Shown piece by piece: positions 12,379 to 21,176 of a stretch of DNA of 21,631 nt. Position 1 is the first letter of the stretch, and each line of letters begins with the position of its first letter. Both the position numbers and the translations under genes were made by a program. The notes under the pieces were generated by a model. That model worked only from the letters and a program-made list of their open reading frames with translations. It did no database searches and had not been told where the DNA came from. Source of the stretch: Firmicutes bacterium UBA1426 (GTDB lineage: Bacteria > Bacillota > Clostridia > Peptostreptococcales > Anaerovoracaceae); NCBI GenBank assembly GCA_002329675.1, contig DCUA01000179.1, forward strand, positions 1-21,631. The letters run 5' to 3'.

Positions 12379-14535
12379 ATGGGAATCAGCAAAATTCAAA
12401 AACGTAACGGAGAAATTACCGATTTCAACCTATCTAAAATCAAAAACGCAATCTTTGCGGCGGCTCAGGCTGTGGGGGGGCAGGATGAGGTAGAAGCCCA
12501 GAGATTGGCAGGACTTGTTGAAGGTGTGCTCGCTGAGACCTATCGTGCAAGCATTCCCAGTGTAGAAGATATCCAGGATATTGTAGAGAAGATCCTCATC
12601 GAGGAGGGCCATGCGAAAACAGCTAAGGCCTATATCCTTTATCGAAAGGAGAGAGAGAATCTCCGCACCGGCAACCTGTTCATGGACGCCGAACAGATGA
12701 TTGAAGAATACGTATCTCTGGACGATTGGCGAGTCAATGAGAACTCAAATATGGGTTATTCTCTTCAAGGTCTCAACAACCATATCGTTGAAAGCATCAC
12801 ACAGAAGTACTGGCTGAATAAAGTATATCGGAAGGAACTCAGAGACGCTCACATACGGGGAGATCTTCACATCCACGATCTGGGTCTTCTCGCGCCCTAT
12901 TGCTGCGGGTGGGATCTGGAGGATTTCCTGATGAAGGGATTCAAAGGAGCCAAAGGCAAGATTGAATCCAAGCCCCCGAAGCACTTTGAGTCGGCTCTCA
13001 TGCAGCTGGCAAACCTGCTCTTTACCCTGCAGGGCGAGTCAGCAGGCGCTCAGGCGGTATCCAGCATAGATACATATCTTGCTCCGTTCATTTACTATGA
13101 TGGACTGGACTACATGCAGGTAAAAAAAGCAGTCCAGCGCTTCATCTATAACCTCAATGTGCCGACAAGAGTTGGTTTCCAGACTCCCTTTACCAACATT
13201 ACCCTGGACATCGCACCCCATCCGCTCCTGAAAAATCAAGGAGTTATTATTGGTGGAGCCATGATGGACAAGACCTATGGCGAATTCCAAAAAGAGATGG
13301 ACATGTTCAATATTGCATATTGTGAAGTTATGATGGAAGGAGATGGGGCAGGCAGAGCCTTTAGCTTCCCTATCCCTACAGTTAATATCACGAAAGATTT
13401 CCCCTGGGAATCAGAAGCTGCACATATGATCATGGAAATGACCAGAAAGTTCGGCACACCCTACTTTGCCAACTTCGTCAATTCAGACCTGTCTCCGGAA
13501 GACATCCGATCCATGTGTTGCCGCTTGCGCCTTGATAACCGGGAACTACGCCATCGGGGCGGGGGTCTCTTCGGTGCCAACCCTCTGACCGGATCTATAA
13601 ATGTGGTGACGCTGAATATGGCCAGGATCGGTTATCTGGCTTCGGACGTACAGGATTTCAAAAGCCGGGTTCGCAAACTTATGGAATATGCAAAAGAGAT
13701 TTGTGACAGAAAACGTGAAATGCTGGAGAAATACATGGAGTCCGGCCTCTATCCCTATTCCCGTTTCTACCTTTCCGGTGTGAGGCAGGCGACGGGAGGA
13801 TATTTTAAAAACCATTTTTCCACCATCGGTCTCAACGGGATGAATGAAGCCTGCCTCAATCTCTTGGGACTGGATATCACCACTGAAGAGGGCAATGCAT
13901 TTGCAGTAGAGATTATGGATTTCATGAACCGGATCATCCAGCTGTTCCAGGAAGAGACCGGAAACCTATGGAACTTAGAAGCTTCCCCGGCAGAGGGAAC
14001 CAGCTACCGGTTTGCAAGGCTTGATAAGAAACTCTATCCTAACATTATATCCGCAGGCGTAAATGAACCCTATTACACAAACTCCACCCAACTGCCAGTA
14101 GGTGCGACGGATGATGTTTTTGAAGCCATCGAGCTCCAGGAGAAACTACAGACTTCTTATACAGGAGGGACCGTACTCCATACTTTCCTGGGAGAACAAA
14201 TAGATAGTGCGGAGATCTGCAAGACATTTATTAAAAAGATAATGGAGAGTACTTCCATTCCATATATCACTATTACACCTACCTTCTCTATATGCCCCGA
14301 CCATGGGTACATTGCCGGTGAGAGCTTCACCTGCCCCACCTGCGGAAAGGAAGCAGAGGTCTGGAGCAGAGTCGTGGGCTTCCATCGTCCTGTTCAGTCC
14401 TGGAACAAGGGTAAAAGAGAGGAATACAGGGAACGCAAGGAGTTTAGCGTTGTTGTGAGCCTTAATATGAAAGATGCTGTAGCGGATGAACCGGTGCGGG
14501 AAGCCTGCAGTGAGGTACAGACGATTACCGCCTGA
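12379..14535 (+). CDS. nrdD: Anaerobic (class III) ribonucleoside-triphosphate reductase
   Basis: 718 residues from ATG 12379, which has GGGAGG 7 bases upstream; a TTG at 12373 is in frame but too close to the SD. It reduces NTPs to dNTPs without oxygen using a glycyl radical. Residues 1-95 are an ATP-cone allosteric domain (ISKIQKRNGEITDF ... EDIQDIVEKIL ... AKAYILYRKERE). The barrel follows with IRSMCCRLRLDNRELRHRGGG and FGANPLTGSINVVTLNMARIGYL. A zinc site is formed by CPDH (C639, H642) and CPTC (C652, C655). The radical Gly is in SRVVGFHRPVQSWNKGK (G667), 51 residues from the end, slightly further than in short homologues because of a 30-residue tail. First gene of nrdD-nrdG-trmB, controlled by NrdR-type boxes. 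Confidence 0.96.
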   Translation: MGISKIQKRNGEITDFNLSKIKNAIFAAAQAVGGQDEVEAQRLAGLVEGVLAETYRASIPSVEDIQDIVEKILIEEGHAKTAKAYILYRKERENLRTGNLFMDAEQMIEEYVSLDDWRVNENSNMGYSLQGLNNHIVESITQKYWLNKVYRKELRDAHIRGDLHIHDLGLLAPYCCGWDLEDFLMKGFKGAKGKIESKPPKHFESALMQLANLLFTLQGESAGAQAVSSIDTYLAPFIYYDGLDYMQVKKAVQRFIYNLNVPTRVGFQTPFTNITLDIAPHPLLKNQGVIIGGAMMDKTYGEFQKEMDMFNIAYCEVMMEGDGAGRAFSFPIPTVNITKDFPWESEAAHMIMEMTRKFGTPYFANFVNSDLSPEDIRSMCCRLRLDNRELRHRGGGLFGANPLTGSINVVTLNMARIGYLASDVQDFKSRVRKLMEYAKEICDRKREMLEKYMESGLYPYSRFYLSGVRQATGGYFKNHFSTIGLNGMNEACLNLLGLDITTEEGNAFAVEIMDFMNRIIQLFQEETGNLWNLEASPAEGTSYRFARLDKKLYPNIISAGVNEPYYTNSTQLPVGATDDVFEAIELQEKLQTSYTGGTVLHTFLGEQIDSAEICKTFIKKIMESTSIPYITITPTFSICPDHGYIAGESFTCPTCGKEAEVWSRVVGFHRPVQSWNKGKREEYRERKEFSVVVSLNMKDAVADEPVREACSEVQTITA

Positions 14536-14578
14536 TAGGCTGTCCATTAGGAACACTCAGATCTAAAGGAAGTATAAT

Positions 14579-15271
14579 ATGAAAATTGCCGGCATAATAA
14601 AATCATCATTGATCGATTATCCTGGAAAAGCATCCACCGTTATCTTTCTCGGTGGATGCAATTTTAGATGCGGTTATTGTCATAACCCGGAATTCCTGTA
14701 CATGCAGCAAGACAAACCTGAGGACGGAATCGATCCCCGGGAATTAATGTTCTTTTTGAGAAAGAGGAAGCGTTTTCTGGATGGCGTATGTATTTCCGGA
14801 GGAGAGCCTACACTAAGCAAAGAGCTGCCGCAACTTGTGGCGGAAATAAAGGGCCTGGGTATGTCTGTCAAACTGGACACAAACGGGACAAATCCGGATA
14901 TGTTGAGAGGACTTATCGAAAAAGATCTGGTGGATTATGTTGCCATGGATATTAAGGGACCTGTAGATAAATACCAATGGATTGCGCGTAATCCGGTCAA
15001 CCTGGATGATATCAGGGAAAGTGTAAGGATATTGGCAGATGCTTTCCGTGATAAAGGATTCCCATTTGAATTTCGCACTACGGTATGCAGGGAACTACTT
15101 TCTGTAAATGATCTTGAACGTATGATAGCAGAGTTTCCGGGAGCGCCGGCATGGTACCTGCAGCGCTTTCATAACCCGGGAAAGATATTGGATAATAGCG
15201 GGGAGTACTCCGCTTATTCTCTGGTGGAGATGGAAGATATGGGGAAGAGGTTATGCGTCAGCGTAAGGTAA
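14579..15271 (+). CDS. nrdG: Class III ribonucleotide reductase activating enzyme, radical SAM
   Basis: 230 residues; the ATG has AAAGGAAG 6 bases upstream. It creates the glycyl radical on NrdD by cleaving SAM with a 4Fe-4S cluster bound by GGCNFRCGYCHNPE (C27, C31, C34). SGGEP (SAM binding) and KLDTNGTNP further support the fold. At 230 residues it is the longer type found in clostridia and archaea rather than the roughly 155-residue enterobacterial NrdG. It lies 43 bases after nrdD with no terminator between, and its 3' end overlaps trmB by 19 bases. Confidence 0.94.
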   Translation: MKIAGIIKSSLIDYPGKASTVIFLGGCNFRCGYCHNPEFLYMQQDKPEDGIDPRELMFFLRKRKRFLDGVCISGGEPTLSKELPQLVAEIKGLGMSVKLDTNGTNPDMLRGLIEKDLVDYVAMDIKGPVDKYQWIARNPVNLDDIRESVRILADAFRDKGFPFEFRTTVCRELLSVNDLERMIAEFPGAPAWYLQRFHNPGKILDNSGEYSAYSLVEMEDMGKRLCVSVR

Positions 15272-15906
15272 AAAATGAAGAGCAGAGACTTGCGGCTCTG
15301 GAATATTTACAGGTACGGGATAGCGGAGAACTTCGCGGCCGATGGGCGGATTTCCTGAAGGAAAAAAATGAAAGCTTTGCCGGAGAGATCTATCTGGAAG
15401 CAGGTTGCGGCAGGGGTCATTTTCTCGCGGCTTTGGGGGAGGCAAATCCGGACCGTTTTTACCTGGGGGCAGAAGGGAGGAGCAGCGTAGTACTACGCGC
15501 GATGGAGCTCATTCGGGACAAAGAGTTGAAAAATGTACTGTTTATCCCTGAATTCATTCTGAATGTTGAGAGTTTCTTTGCTGAGAATGAACTTACAGGC
15601 ATTTACCTGAATTTCAGCGATCCATGGCCTAAAGCCCGCCATGCAAAACGACGACTCACTCATCGGGATTATCTGAAAGGATACCAGCAGGCGCTTAAAC
15701 CAGATGGTTTTATTGAGTTCAAGACGGACAGCAAGCCGCTTTTTGATTTTACATTAGAAGAGTGCCAGGTGATAGGGCTGACTGTTGAAGAATGCACGAA
15801 AGACCTGCATCGCAGCGATTTACCGGCACGGCTCATCACTACCCAGTATGAGAATCGCTTCCGCTTGCTGGGAAAGCCTATCCACTACTGCAAAATCCGG
15901 GTTTAA
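15253..15906 (+). CDS. trmB: tRNA (guanine46-N7)-methyltransferase
   Basis: 217 residues; the ATG lies 19 bases inside nrdG, with GAAGAGG just upstream. Class I SAM methyltransferase that puts m7G at position 46 of the tRNA variable loop. It shows motif I YLEAGCGRGHF (47-57), YLGAEGRSSV, the family-specific NFSDPWPKARHAKRRL (120-135), FIEFKTDS, and a C-terminal TTQYENRF, the equivalent of the T-x-Y-E motif. Full length for the Gram-positive family. The overlap means it is co-translated with nrdG, although no functional link to dNTP synthesis is known. Confidence 0.95.
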   Translation: MRQRKVKNEEQRLAALEYLQVRDSGELRGRWADFLKEKNESFAGEIYLEAGCGRGHFLAALGEANPDRFYLGAEGRSSVVLRAMELIRDKELKNVLFIPEFILNVESFFAENELTGIYLNFSDPWPKARHAKRRLTHRDYLKGYQQALKPDGFIEFKTDSKPLFDFTLEECQVIGLTVEECTKDLHRSDLPARLITTQYENRFRLLGKPIHYCKIRV

Positions 15907-15957
15907 TCAGAAAGTTACCCATAGTTTCAAATGCAGGCTTAATACTGGATCGTCAGG

Positions 15958-15986
15958 TTGCAATCCGAGTTTTCATGCTATAAAAT
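15958..15986 (+). promoter_or_regulatory. Candidate dnaE promoter
   Basis: TTGCAA (15958-15963), 17-base spacer, TAAAAT (15981-15986). An overlapping TATAAA (15979-15984) is preceded by TGC, an extended -10. It lies in the 112-base gap after trmB, which has no terminator, so dnaE may be read both from here and from upstream. Confidence 0.5.
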
Positions 15987-16018
15987 TAATGCAGTAAAAA
16001 CGAATCATGGAGAAGACA

Positions 16019-19000
16019 ATGAGCTTTACCCACTTACATATTCATACAGAATACAGTCTTTTGGATGGAGCCGCCGGTATCAAAGCGTTGGTAACCAGGG
16101 CAAAGGAACTGGGCATGGATTCCCTGGCCATAACGGATCACGGGGTCATGTTCGGTGTCATCGATTTCTATAAAGAAGCGAAAAAGCAAGGTATTAAGCC
16201 CATCATTGGCTGTGAAGTATATACTGCGGCAAGATCCATGGCGGATAAGGACCCGGAACGGGACAAGCAGCAGGGGCATTTGGTTTTGCTAGCAAAGGAT
16301 CAGCGGGGCTACCAAAATCTGATGAAGATCGTTTCTGCCGGTTATACAGAAGGGTTTTATTACAAGCCCAGAGTAGATAAAGAGTTGCTTCGTAAATACA
16401 GCAACGGCCTTATTGCGCTATCTGCCTGCCTCGCGGGGGACATTCAATCTAAGCTTCTGAATGACGATTATGCCGGAGCGAAAGCGGAGGCTCTGGAGCT
16501 TTTGGATATTTTTGGGGAAGGTAATTTTTATCTGGAACTTCAGGACCAGGGTCTTGAGGAGGAATATAAGATTCTGCCCTATATGAAGCAGCTCCGTCAG
16601 GAAACGGGTATCCCATTTGTAGCCACCAATGACGTTCATTATGTGAAACAGGAGGATGCTGCCGCCCATGACATCTTGCTGTGCATACAGACAGCACGGA
16701 CCGTGGACGATCAGGACCGGATGAGATTTCCAAACGATCAGTTCTATCTGAAATCGGAAGAGGAAATGCTGCAGCTTTTTTCGGACATCCCTGAGGCCAT
16801 AGAGAACACAAGGCACATCGCCGAAGCATGCAATGTGGACTTTAAGTTCGGGGAACTCCACCTTCCCGAATTCCAGGCTCCGGAGGGTAAGGACAACAGG
16901 GCTTACCTCAGAGAGCTCTGCATGGACGGTATAAAAGACCGGTATGGCCAACCCGATGAATTTTTGCTGCAACGGCTGGAGTATGAACTTTCTACCATCG
17001 AATCCATGGGGTATGTGGAGTATTTCCTCATCGTATGGGATTTCATCAACTATGCAAAGAAAAACGGAATCATGGTGGGACCAGGCCGGGGCTCCGCCGC
17101 CGGTAGCATTGTAGCCTACTGCCTTCATATTACAGACATTGATCCGATCAAATACGGTCTGATCTTCGAGCGTTTTTTAAACCCGGAGCGGATAAGTATG
17201 CCGGATATTGACATCGACTTTTGCTATGAACGGCGGGGAGAAGTCATTGATTATGTAGTAGAAAAGTACGGGGCGGATAAGGTCGCTCAGATAATCACCT
17301 TTGGCACCATGAAGGCAAAGCAGGCTATTCGGGATGTGGGCAGAGCCATGAACATGAGCTACGGTGAAGTTGATGCCATTGCCAAGAAAATTCCCTTTGA
17401 TCTCGCTATGACCATAGACAGAGCTCTGGAGATGAACGCAGATCTGCGGGCAGATTATGACAACGATAAACAGGTTCGTTCATTGATCGATACGGCAAGA
17501 GCTTTGGAGGGGAAATCCCGTCACGCCTCGACCCATGCAGCCGGAGTCGTGATCACAAAGAAGAGCATCGATGAATATGTCCCTCTGTATCTTGCGGAGA
17601 AAGGTATTTCTACCCAGTTTACCATGGGGACCATAGAGGAGCTGGGCCTGCTAAAGATGGACTTTCTGGGCCTGAGAAATCTGACAGTCATCCGGGATGC
17701 GCTGAAAATGATAGAAGCAAATCATGGGGTGAAAATAGACTTTTCAAAAATGGATTACGATGATCCTGCGGTCTACGAGCTCATAAGCAGCGGCAACACG
17801 CTGGGAGTCTTTCAACTTGAGAGTTCCGGAATGCGACAGTTCATGATGAACCTGCGGCCGGACTGTTTTGAAGATATCGTAGCCGGCATTTCCTTATACC
17901 GCCCGGGGCCAATGGCTTCCATACCCACTTACATTGAGAATAAAAAGAAACCGCAGCATATAAAATACATTCATAAGAGCCTGGAGCCCATTCTGTCTGT
18001 TACCTACGGATGCATGGTCTACCAGGAGCAAGTCATGCAGATCGTACGTGATCTGGCGGGATATACTTACGGCCGCAGCGATCTGGTTCGCAGAGCGATG
18101 AGCAAGAAAAAGCGGGATGTAATGGAGCAGGAAAAGCAGTACTTCATTTACGGCAAGGAGGATGATTCCGGGACAATCGAAATCAAAGGCTGTATCCGCA
18201 ACGGCATTCCCGAGAGAGCCGCTGAAGCGATCTTTGGCCAGATGGAAAGCTTTGCAGAATACGCATTCAATAAATCCCACGGGGCTGCTTATGCGGTTTT
18301 AGCATATGAAACCGCCTACCTGAAGACACATTATCCCGTGGAATTTATGGCAGCCCTTATGAGCAGCGTTATGGATGATTCGGTTCAGATCGCCAAGTAC
18401 ATCCGAAATTGCAAAGAGATGAAGATAGAGGTATTGCCTCCCGATGTACTGGAGAGTGCAAAGAAATTCACCGTGTCAAAGGGAAAGATCCGTTTCGGGC
18501 TACTGGGGGTTAAAAACGTGGGCGAAGGGGTTGTCGATGCGATCATCCGCATGCGTGAGAAGGACCCGCCTCAGGATATCTTCCAGTTCATTCAGCGTAT
18601 TGATATCCGCGAAGTCAATAAGAAGGCCATCGAGAGTCTGATCAAGGCCGGCGCATTTGATTGCCTGAACGAAAACAGAGCCCGGCTGATGGCTGTTTAT
18701 GAAGGTCTGATAGAGGCGGCGCAGTGTGATTGCCGTAAGACTATCGCCGGACAGCTGTCCCTCTTTGAAGAAAATGACGATATTATGCGCCAATGCAATT
18801 CCATTGAGCAGCTTCCCCAGGTTGAGAACTTTTCTCATGAACTCCTGATAGCAATGGAAAAGGAAATGCTGGGAGTTTATGTTACCGGCCATCCTCTGGA
18901 TGCTTATGCGGAACGTATAAGGGATATTGCCACCATCACCACAGAAGAGCTGACTCACAGTGAAGAGGGAGACCTGACAAAAGATGGAATGTCTGTGACC

Positions 19001-19477
19001 ATTGCGGGCATTATAAATTCAAAGAGAACGCTGGTAACAAAGAAAAATAACATGATGGCTTTTGTTCAGGTGGAAGATCTGTACGGTGCCATTGAAATAG
19101 TGGTCTTCCCCAACGTCTATGAGAGACACCGTGAGATTCTTGCAGAGGATAGGATCATCGTGATAAAAGGTACTGTGAACTGCAAGGAAGAAGAGGAGCC
19201 TAAGATACTTGCGGATAAAATATTTGCCATTGAGGATTATGATACAGCTATAAGAAAGAAGCATGTGAAACTTCGCATACCGGACACAATGGATGAGGAA
19301 GTTGCCCTAAATGATATCAAAGAGATACTGTGCTGCCATCCCGGGGATTGCCCGGTGTTGATTTACGGTGCTTTCTCAGGGAAGTGCTTCAAGGTGGATA
19401 CCAAACTTTGGGTAAATCCATCGGAGGATTTCTATCGGGAGATGGAGGCCTTTGTCGGTAAAGAAAATATAAAGTAA
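16019..19477 (+). CDS. dnaE: DNA polymerase III alpha subunit, DnaE type
   Basis: 1152 residues from ATG 16019, which has GGAG 6 bases upstream and gives the usual MSFTHLHIHTEYSLLDG start; the in-frame ATG at 16007 has no SD. It is a C-family replicative polymerase. The N-terminal PHP domain keeps its metal ligands (H5, H7, H9 region, ITDHGVMFG, TNDVHYV), suggesting an intact phosphoesterase-like site. The palm has GPGRGSAAGS and the catalytic PDIDIDF (D396, D398, D400), plus the third Asp in LKMDFLGL (D548). Then come fingers and beta-binding regions, YVTGHPLD, and an OB fold near the end (VTIAGIINSKRT ... FVQVEDLYGAIEIVVFP). It lacks the exonuclease insert of PolC. It precedes pfkA, an arrangement common in Firmicutes. 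Confidence 0.97.
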   Translation: MSFTHLHIHTEYSLLDGAAGIKALVTRAKELGMDSLAITDHGVMFGVIDFYKEAKKQGIKPIIGCEVYTAARSMADKDPERDKQQGHLVLLAKDQRGYQNLMKIVSAGYTEGFYYKPRVDKELLRKYSNGLIALSACLAGDIQSKLLNDDYAGAKAEALELLDIFGEGNFYLELQDQGLEEEYKILPYMKQLRQETGIPFVATNDVHYVKQEDAAAHDILLCIQTARTVDDQDRMRFPNDQFYLKSEEEMLQLFSDIPEAIENTRHIAEACNVDFKFGELHLPEFQAPEGKDNRAYLRELCMDGIKDRYGQPDEFLLQRLEYELSTIESMGYVEYFLIVWDFINYAKKNGIMVGPGRGSAAGSIVAYCLHITDIDPIKYGLIFERFLNPERISMPDIDIDFCYERRGEVIDYVVEKYGADKVAQIITFGTMKAKQAIRDVGRAMNMSYGEVDAIAKKIPFDLAMTIDRALEMNADLRADYDNDKQVRSLIDTARALEGKSRHASTHAAGVVITKKSIDEYVPLYLAEKGISTQFTMGTIEELGLLKMDFLGLRNLTVIRDALKMIEANHGVKIDFSKMDYDDPAVYELISSGNTLGVFQLESSGMRQFMMNLRPDCFEDIVAGISLYRPGPMASIPTYIENKKKPQHIKYIHKSLEPILSVTYGCMVYQEQVMQIVRDLAGYTYGRSDLVRRAMSKKKRDVMEQEKQYFIYGKEDDSGTIEIKGCIRNGIPERAAEAIFGQMESFAEYAFNKSHGAAYAVLAYETAYLKTHYPVEFMAALMSSVMDDSVQIAKYIRNCKEMKIEVLPPDVLESAKKFTVSKGKIRFGLLGVKNVGEGVVDAIIRMREKDPPQDIFQFIQRIDIREVNKKAIESLIKAGAFDCLNENRARLMAVYEGLIEAAQCDCRKTIAGQLSLFEENDDIMRQCNSIEQLPQVENFSHELLIAMEKEMLGVYVTGHPLDAYAERIRDIATITTEELTHSEEGDLTKDGMSVTIAGIINSKRTLVTKKNNMMAFVQVEDLYGAIEIVVFPNVYERHREILAEDRIIVIKGTVNCKEEEEPKILADKIFAIEDYDTAIRKKHVKLRIPDTMDEEVALNDIKEILCCHPGDCPVLIYGAFSGKCFKVDTKLWVNPSEDFYREMEAFVGKENIK

Positions 19478-19610
19478 GCACCCACGGGGACAGACCCCAT
19501 GAATGGCAGACATCTCTAAGGGTCTAACCATGCGGTTGGTGGCAAAAAATACACATGGGGTCTGTCCCCGTGGGTGCAAAAGCAGCCAGAGGGTCTGTCC
19601 CCGTGGTTGC
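19478..19610. repeat. Inverted-repeat cluster with GGGGTCTGTCCCC cores between dnaE and pfkA
   Basis: A 24-base unit at 19478-19501 is the perfect reverse complement of 19554-19577; the core is GGGGTCTGTCCCCGTGGG with GC and TG ends. A third copy in the same orientation as the second lies at 19591-19610, matching 19 of 20 bases (GTGGTTGC instead of GTGGGTGC). The first copy begins directly after the dnaE stop. The 52 bases between the arms contain a decayed-looking GGGTCTAACCATG. The GGGG-TCTG-TCCCC core resembles widespread REP-type intergenic palindromes. Confidence 0.9.
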
Positions 19611-19635
19611 ATGAATAGACAAGGAGATAAAACGT

Positions 19636-20598
19636 ATGAAAACAATAGGAGTACTGACCAGCGGCGGAGATGCGCCGGGCATGAACGCAGCAATCCGGGC
19701 TGTAGTAAGAAGCGCTATTTATAACAAGATCCAGGTCTACGGGATACGCCGGGGTTATGAAGGCCTATTGGAAGGGGATATTGAGGAGATGGAGGTCTCT
19801 TCTGTGTCGGATATAATACAGCGGGGAGGCACCATGCTTCGCACGGCCAGAAGCGAAGAATTCATGGAACCCGCCGGTTTTCAGAGAGCTCTGGATATGC
19901 TCGAGAACTTCGGTATCAACGGACTTGTAGTTATCGGAGGAGATGGGTCTTTAAGAGGGGGACTGGAATTATCAAAGGCCGGAATTAAGGTGATGGGCCT
20001 CCCGGGGACCATTGATAATGACCTAGCCTATACGGAATTCAGCATTGGGTTCGACACAGCTGTGAACACCGTGCTCTCGGCCATAAGTAATATCCGGGAT
20101 ACTTCCTCCTCCCATGGACGCTGCACAGTTGTAGAGGTCATGGGACGCAATTGTGGCGATATAGCTCTTTATTCCGGACTTGCAGGCGGAGCAGAATACA
20201 TCCTCACCCCGGAAGAGGAAGTAGACATCACCGCCATCTGTAAGAAAATCATACAGGGTAAAAACAGGGGGAAGCTTCACAGCCTTGTCATCCGTGCAGA
20301 AGGTGTAGCCTTAGGCTCGTCGGAATTAGCTGATATGATAGAATGCCGTACCGGATTGGAAACAAGAGTGGTGGTACTGGGCTATACGCAAAGAGGAGGC
20401 TCTCCTACAGCCAGGGACCGGATATTGGCCAGCAGAATGGGTTATCGGGCTGTGGAGCTGCTTCTTTCCGACAGCTCCAGCAGAGCCATTGGTATCAAAG
20501 GTGCGGAGATCATCGACATAGATCTCATGGAAGCTTTAGAAATGAAACGAGTATGGAACGGATCCATCATGGATCTGGCAGATATACTGTCTATATGA
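19636..20598 (+). CDS. pfkA: ATP-dependent 6-phosphofructokinase
   Basis: 320 residues, the standard bacterial PfkA length; the ATG has AAGGAG 9 bases upstream. It phosphorylates fructose-6-phosphate in glycolysis. Motifs are [17 protein letters not shown] (nucleotide loop, 5-21), GGDGSLRGG (101-109; Gly at the position that selects ATP over pyrophosphate), PGTIDNDL with catalytic D127 and D129, [11 protein letters not shown] and [18 protein letters not shown] (substrate and effector side). No promoter is evident in the repeat-filled 158-base gap after dnaE, so it is probably read through from dnaE, with the repeats possibly affecting this. A terminator follows. Confidence 0.96.
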   Translation: MKTIGVLTSGGDAPGMNAAIRAVVRSAIYNKIQVYGIRRGYEGLLEGDIEEMEVSSVSDIIQRGGTMLRTARSEEFMEPAGFQRALDMLENFGINGLVVIGGDGSLRGGLELSKAGIKVMGLPGTIDNDLAYTEFSIGFDTAVNTVLSAISNIRDTSSSHGRCTVVEVMGRNCGDIALYSGLAGGAEYILTPEEEVDITAICKKIIQGKNRGKLHSLVIRAEGVALGSSELADMIECRTGLETRVVVLGYTQRGGSPTARDRILASRMGYRAVELLLSDSSSRAIGIKGAEIIDIDLMEALEMKRVWNGSIMDLADILSI

Positions 20599-20603
20599 TA
20601 CAA

Positions 20604-20987
20604 CTAAACGGCGGGCACAACGATTACTTGTGCCTGCTTTTTCACGCGGTTTGAAAGTTGTTGTACTACGTTGCTGCTTTCCGTCACTTCGCCGGATTCG
20701 CCAAGAACTATATGCGTGATTTTATACTTGTTCACAAGGTCGACTAAAGTGTCCTGTACATCGTTTGAGCGGACTACAGTGAGCTGAGCACCGTATGCCA
20801 TAGCTCTCTCGTACAGATATTCTAAAGCCTCCCCTTCTTTGGAGTTGCCGAGAAACTTAAACTGATAGTGGGCGACATGGATGATAAAAAGCTCGCCCTT
20901 GGCATCGTTGAGAAGCTCATGCCCGTATTGTATCAGCCGATCGCAGGTCTTTTGCTGGGTCACGCAGACCATTACGTTCTTAGTCAA
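20604..20987 (-). CDS. Universal stress protein (UspA-like) domain protein
   Basis: 127 residues from TTG 20987, chosen because GAGGAGGAGGAAG ends 5 bases upstream; the next in-frame ATG (20972) is 20 bases from that SD. Single-domain Usp alpha/beta fold: NVMVCVTQQKTCDRLI start, ELFIIHVAH, AYGAQLTVVRSNDVQDTLVDLV, THIVLGESGEV, and a final QAQVIVVPAV strand. The ATP-binding G-x2-G-x9-G(S/T) loop is only partly present (GESGEVTESS), so nucleotide binding is uncertain; the sequence resembles the Usp domain of KdpD-type sensors. Convergent with pfkA: the pfkA terminator hairpin lies within its last codons. Divergent from the HdeD-like gene. Confidence 0.82.
   Translation of the reverse strand: MTKNVMVCVTQQKTCDRLIQYGHELLNDAKGELFIIHVAHYQFKFLGNSKEGEALEYLYERAMAYGAQLTVVRSNDVQDTLVDLVNKYKITHIVLGESGEVTESSNVVQQLSNRVKKQAQVIVVPAV
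20611..20643 (+). terminator. Rho-independent terminator of pfkA, inside the 3' coding end of the Usp gene
   Basis: GCGGGCACAA (20611-20620) pairs with TTGTGCCTGC (20628-20637) with one G-T pair, a 7-base loop and then TTTTT. It encodes the last residues of the convergent Usp protein on the other strand (stop at 20606-20604). Confidence 0.85.
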
Positions 20988-21025
20988 GTTATCTTCCTCC
21001 TCCTCATAGTGTTACCTATGATAAG

Positions 21026-21054
21026 ATTATACATGAATCGGAACGATAATACCA
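21026..21054 (-). promoter_or_regulatory. Candidate promoter of the Usp gene
   Basis: Minus strand: perfect -10 TATAAT (21031-21026) with a weak -35 TGGTAT (21054-21049) 17 bases upstream. Confidence 0.45.
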
Positions 21055-21087
21055 TACTTTCCACCATTTCATTCCCTTTCCTGTTAA

Positions 21088-21144
21088 GCACCTGTAGTTA
21101 TACGGTGCCATTCGGTTGACGATAAGGGTTTACGATTATATAAT
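21088..21144 (+). promoter_or_regulatory. Sigma-A promoter of the HdeD-like gene with an upstream dyad
   Basis: TTGACG (21116-21121), 17-base spacer, TATAAT (21139-21144): a strong promoter. Eight bases upstream of the -35 is a dyad, GCACC-GTA (21088-21096, one bulged base) with TACGGTGC (21101-21108), lying between the two divergent promoters and suited to a shared operator. Confidence 0.7.
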
Positions 21145-21176
21145 TGAAGTCAGTCAAACGAACAAAGGAGGCCTTC

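Noticed and set aside
16418..17128. 236-codon minus-strand open frame inside dnaE
   Set aside because: The complementary strand is conserved DnaE PHP and palm sequence; the antisense product has no domain and no SD.
19503..19724. Open frame through the dnaE-pfkA gap with CPRGC repeats
   Set aside because: The repeated CPRGC is simply the translation of the GGGGTCTGTCCCCGTGG repeat copies, and the frame runs into pfkA.
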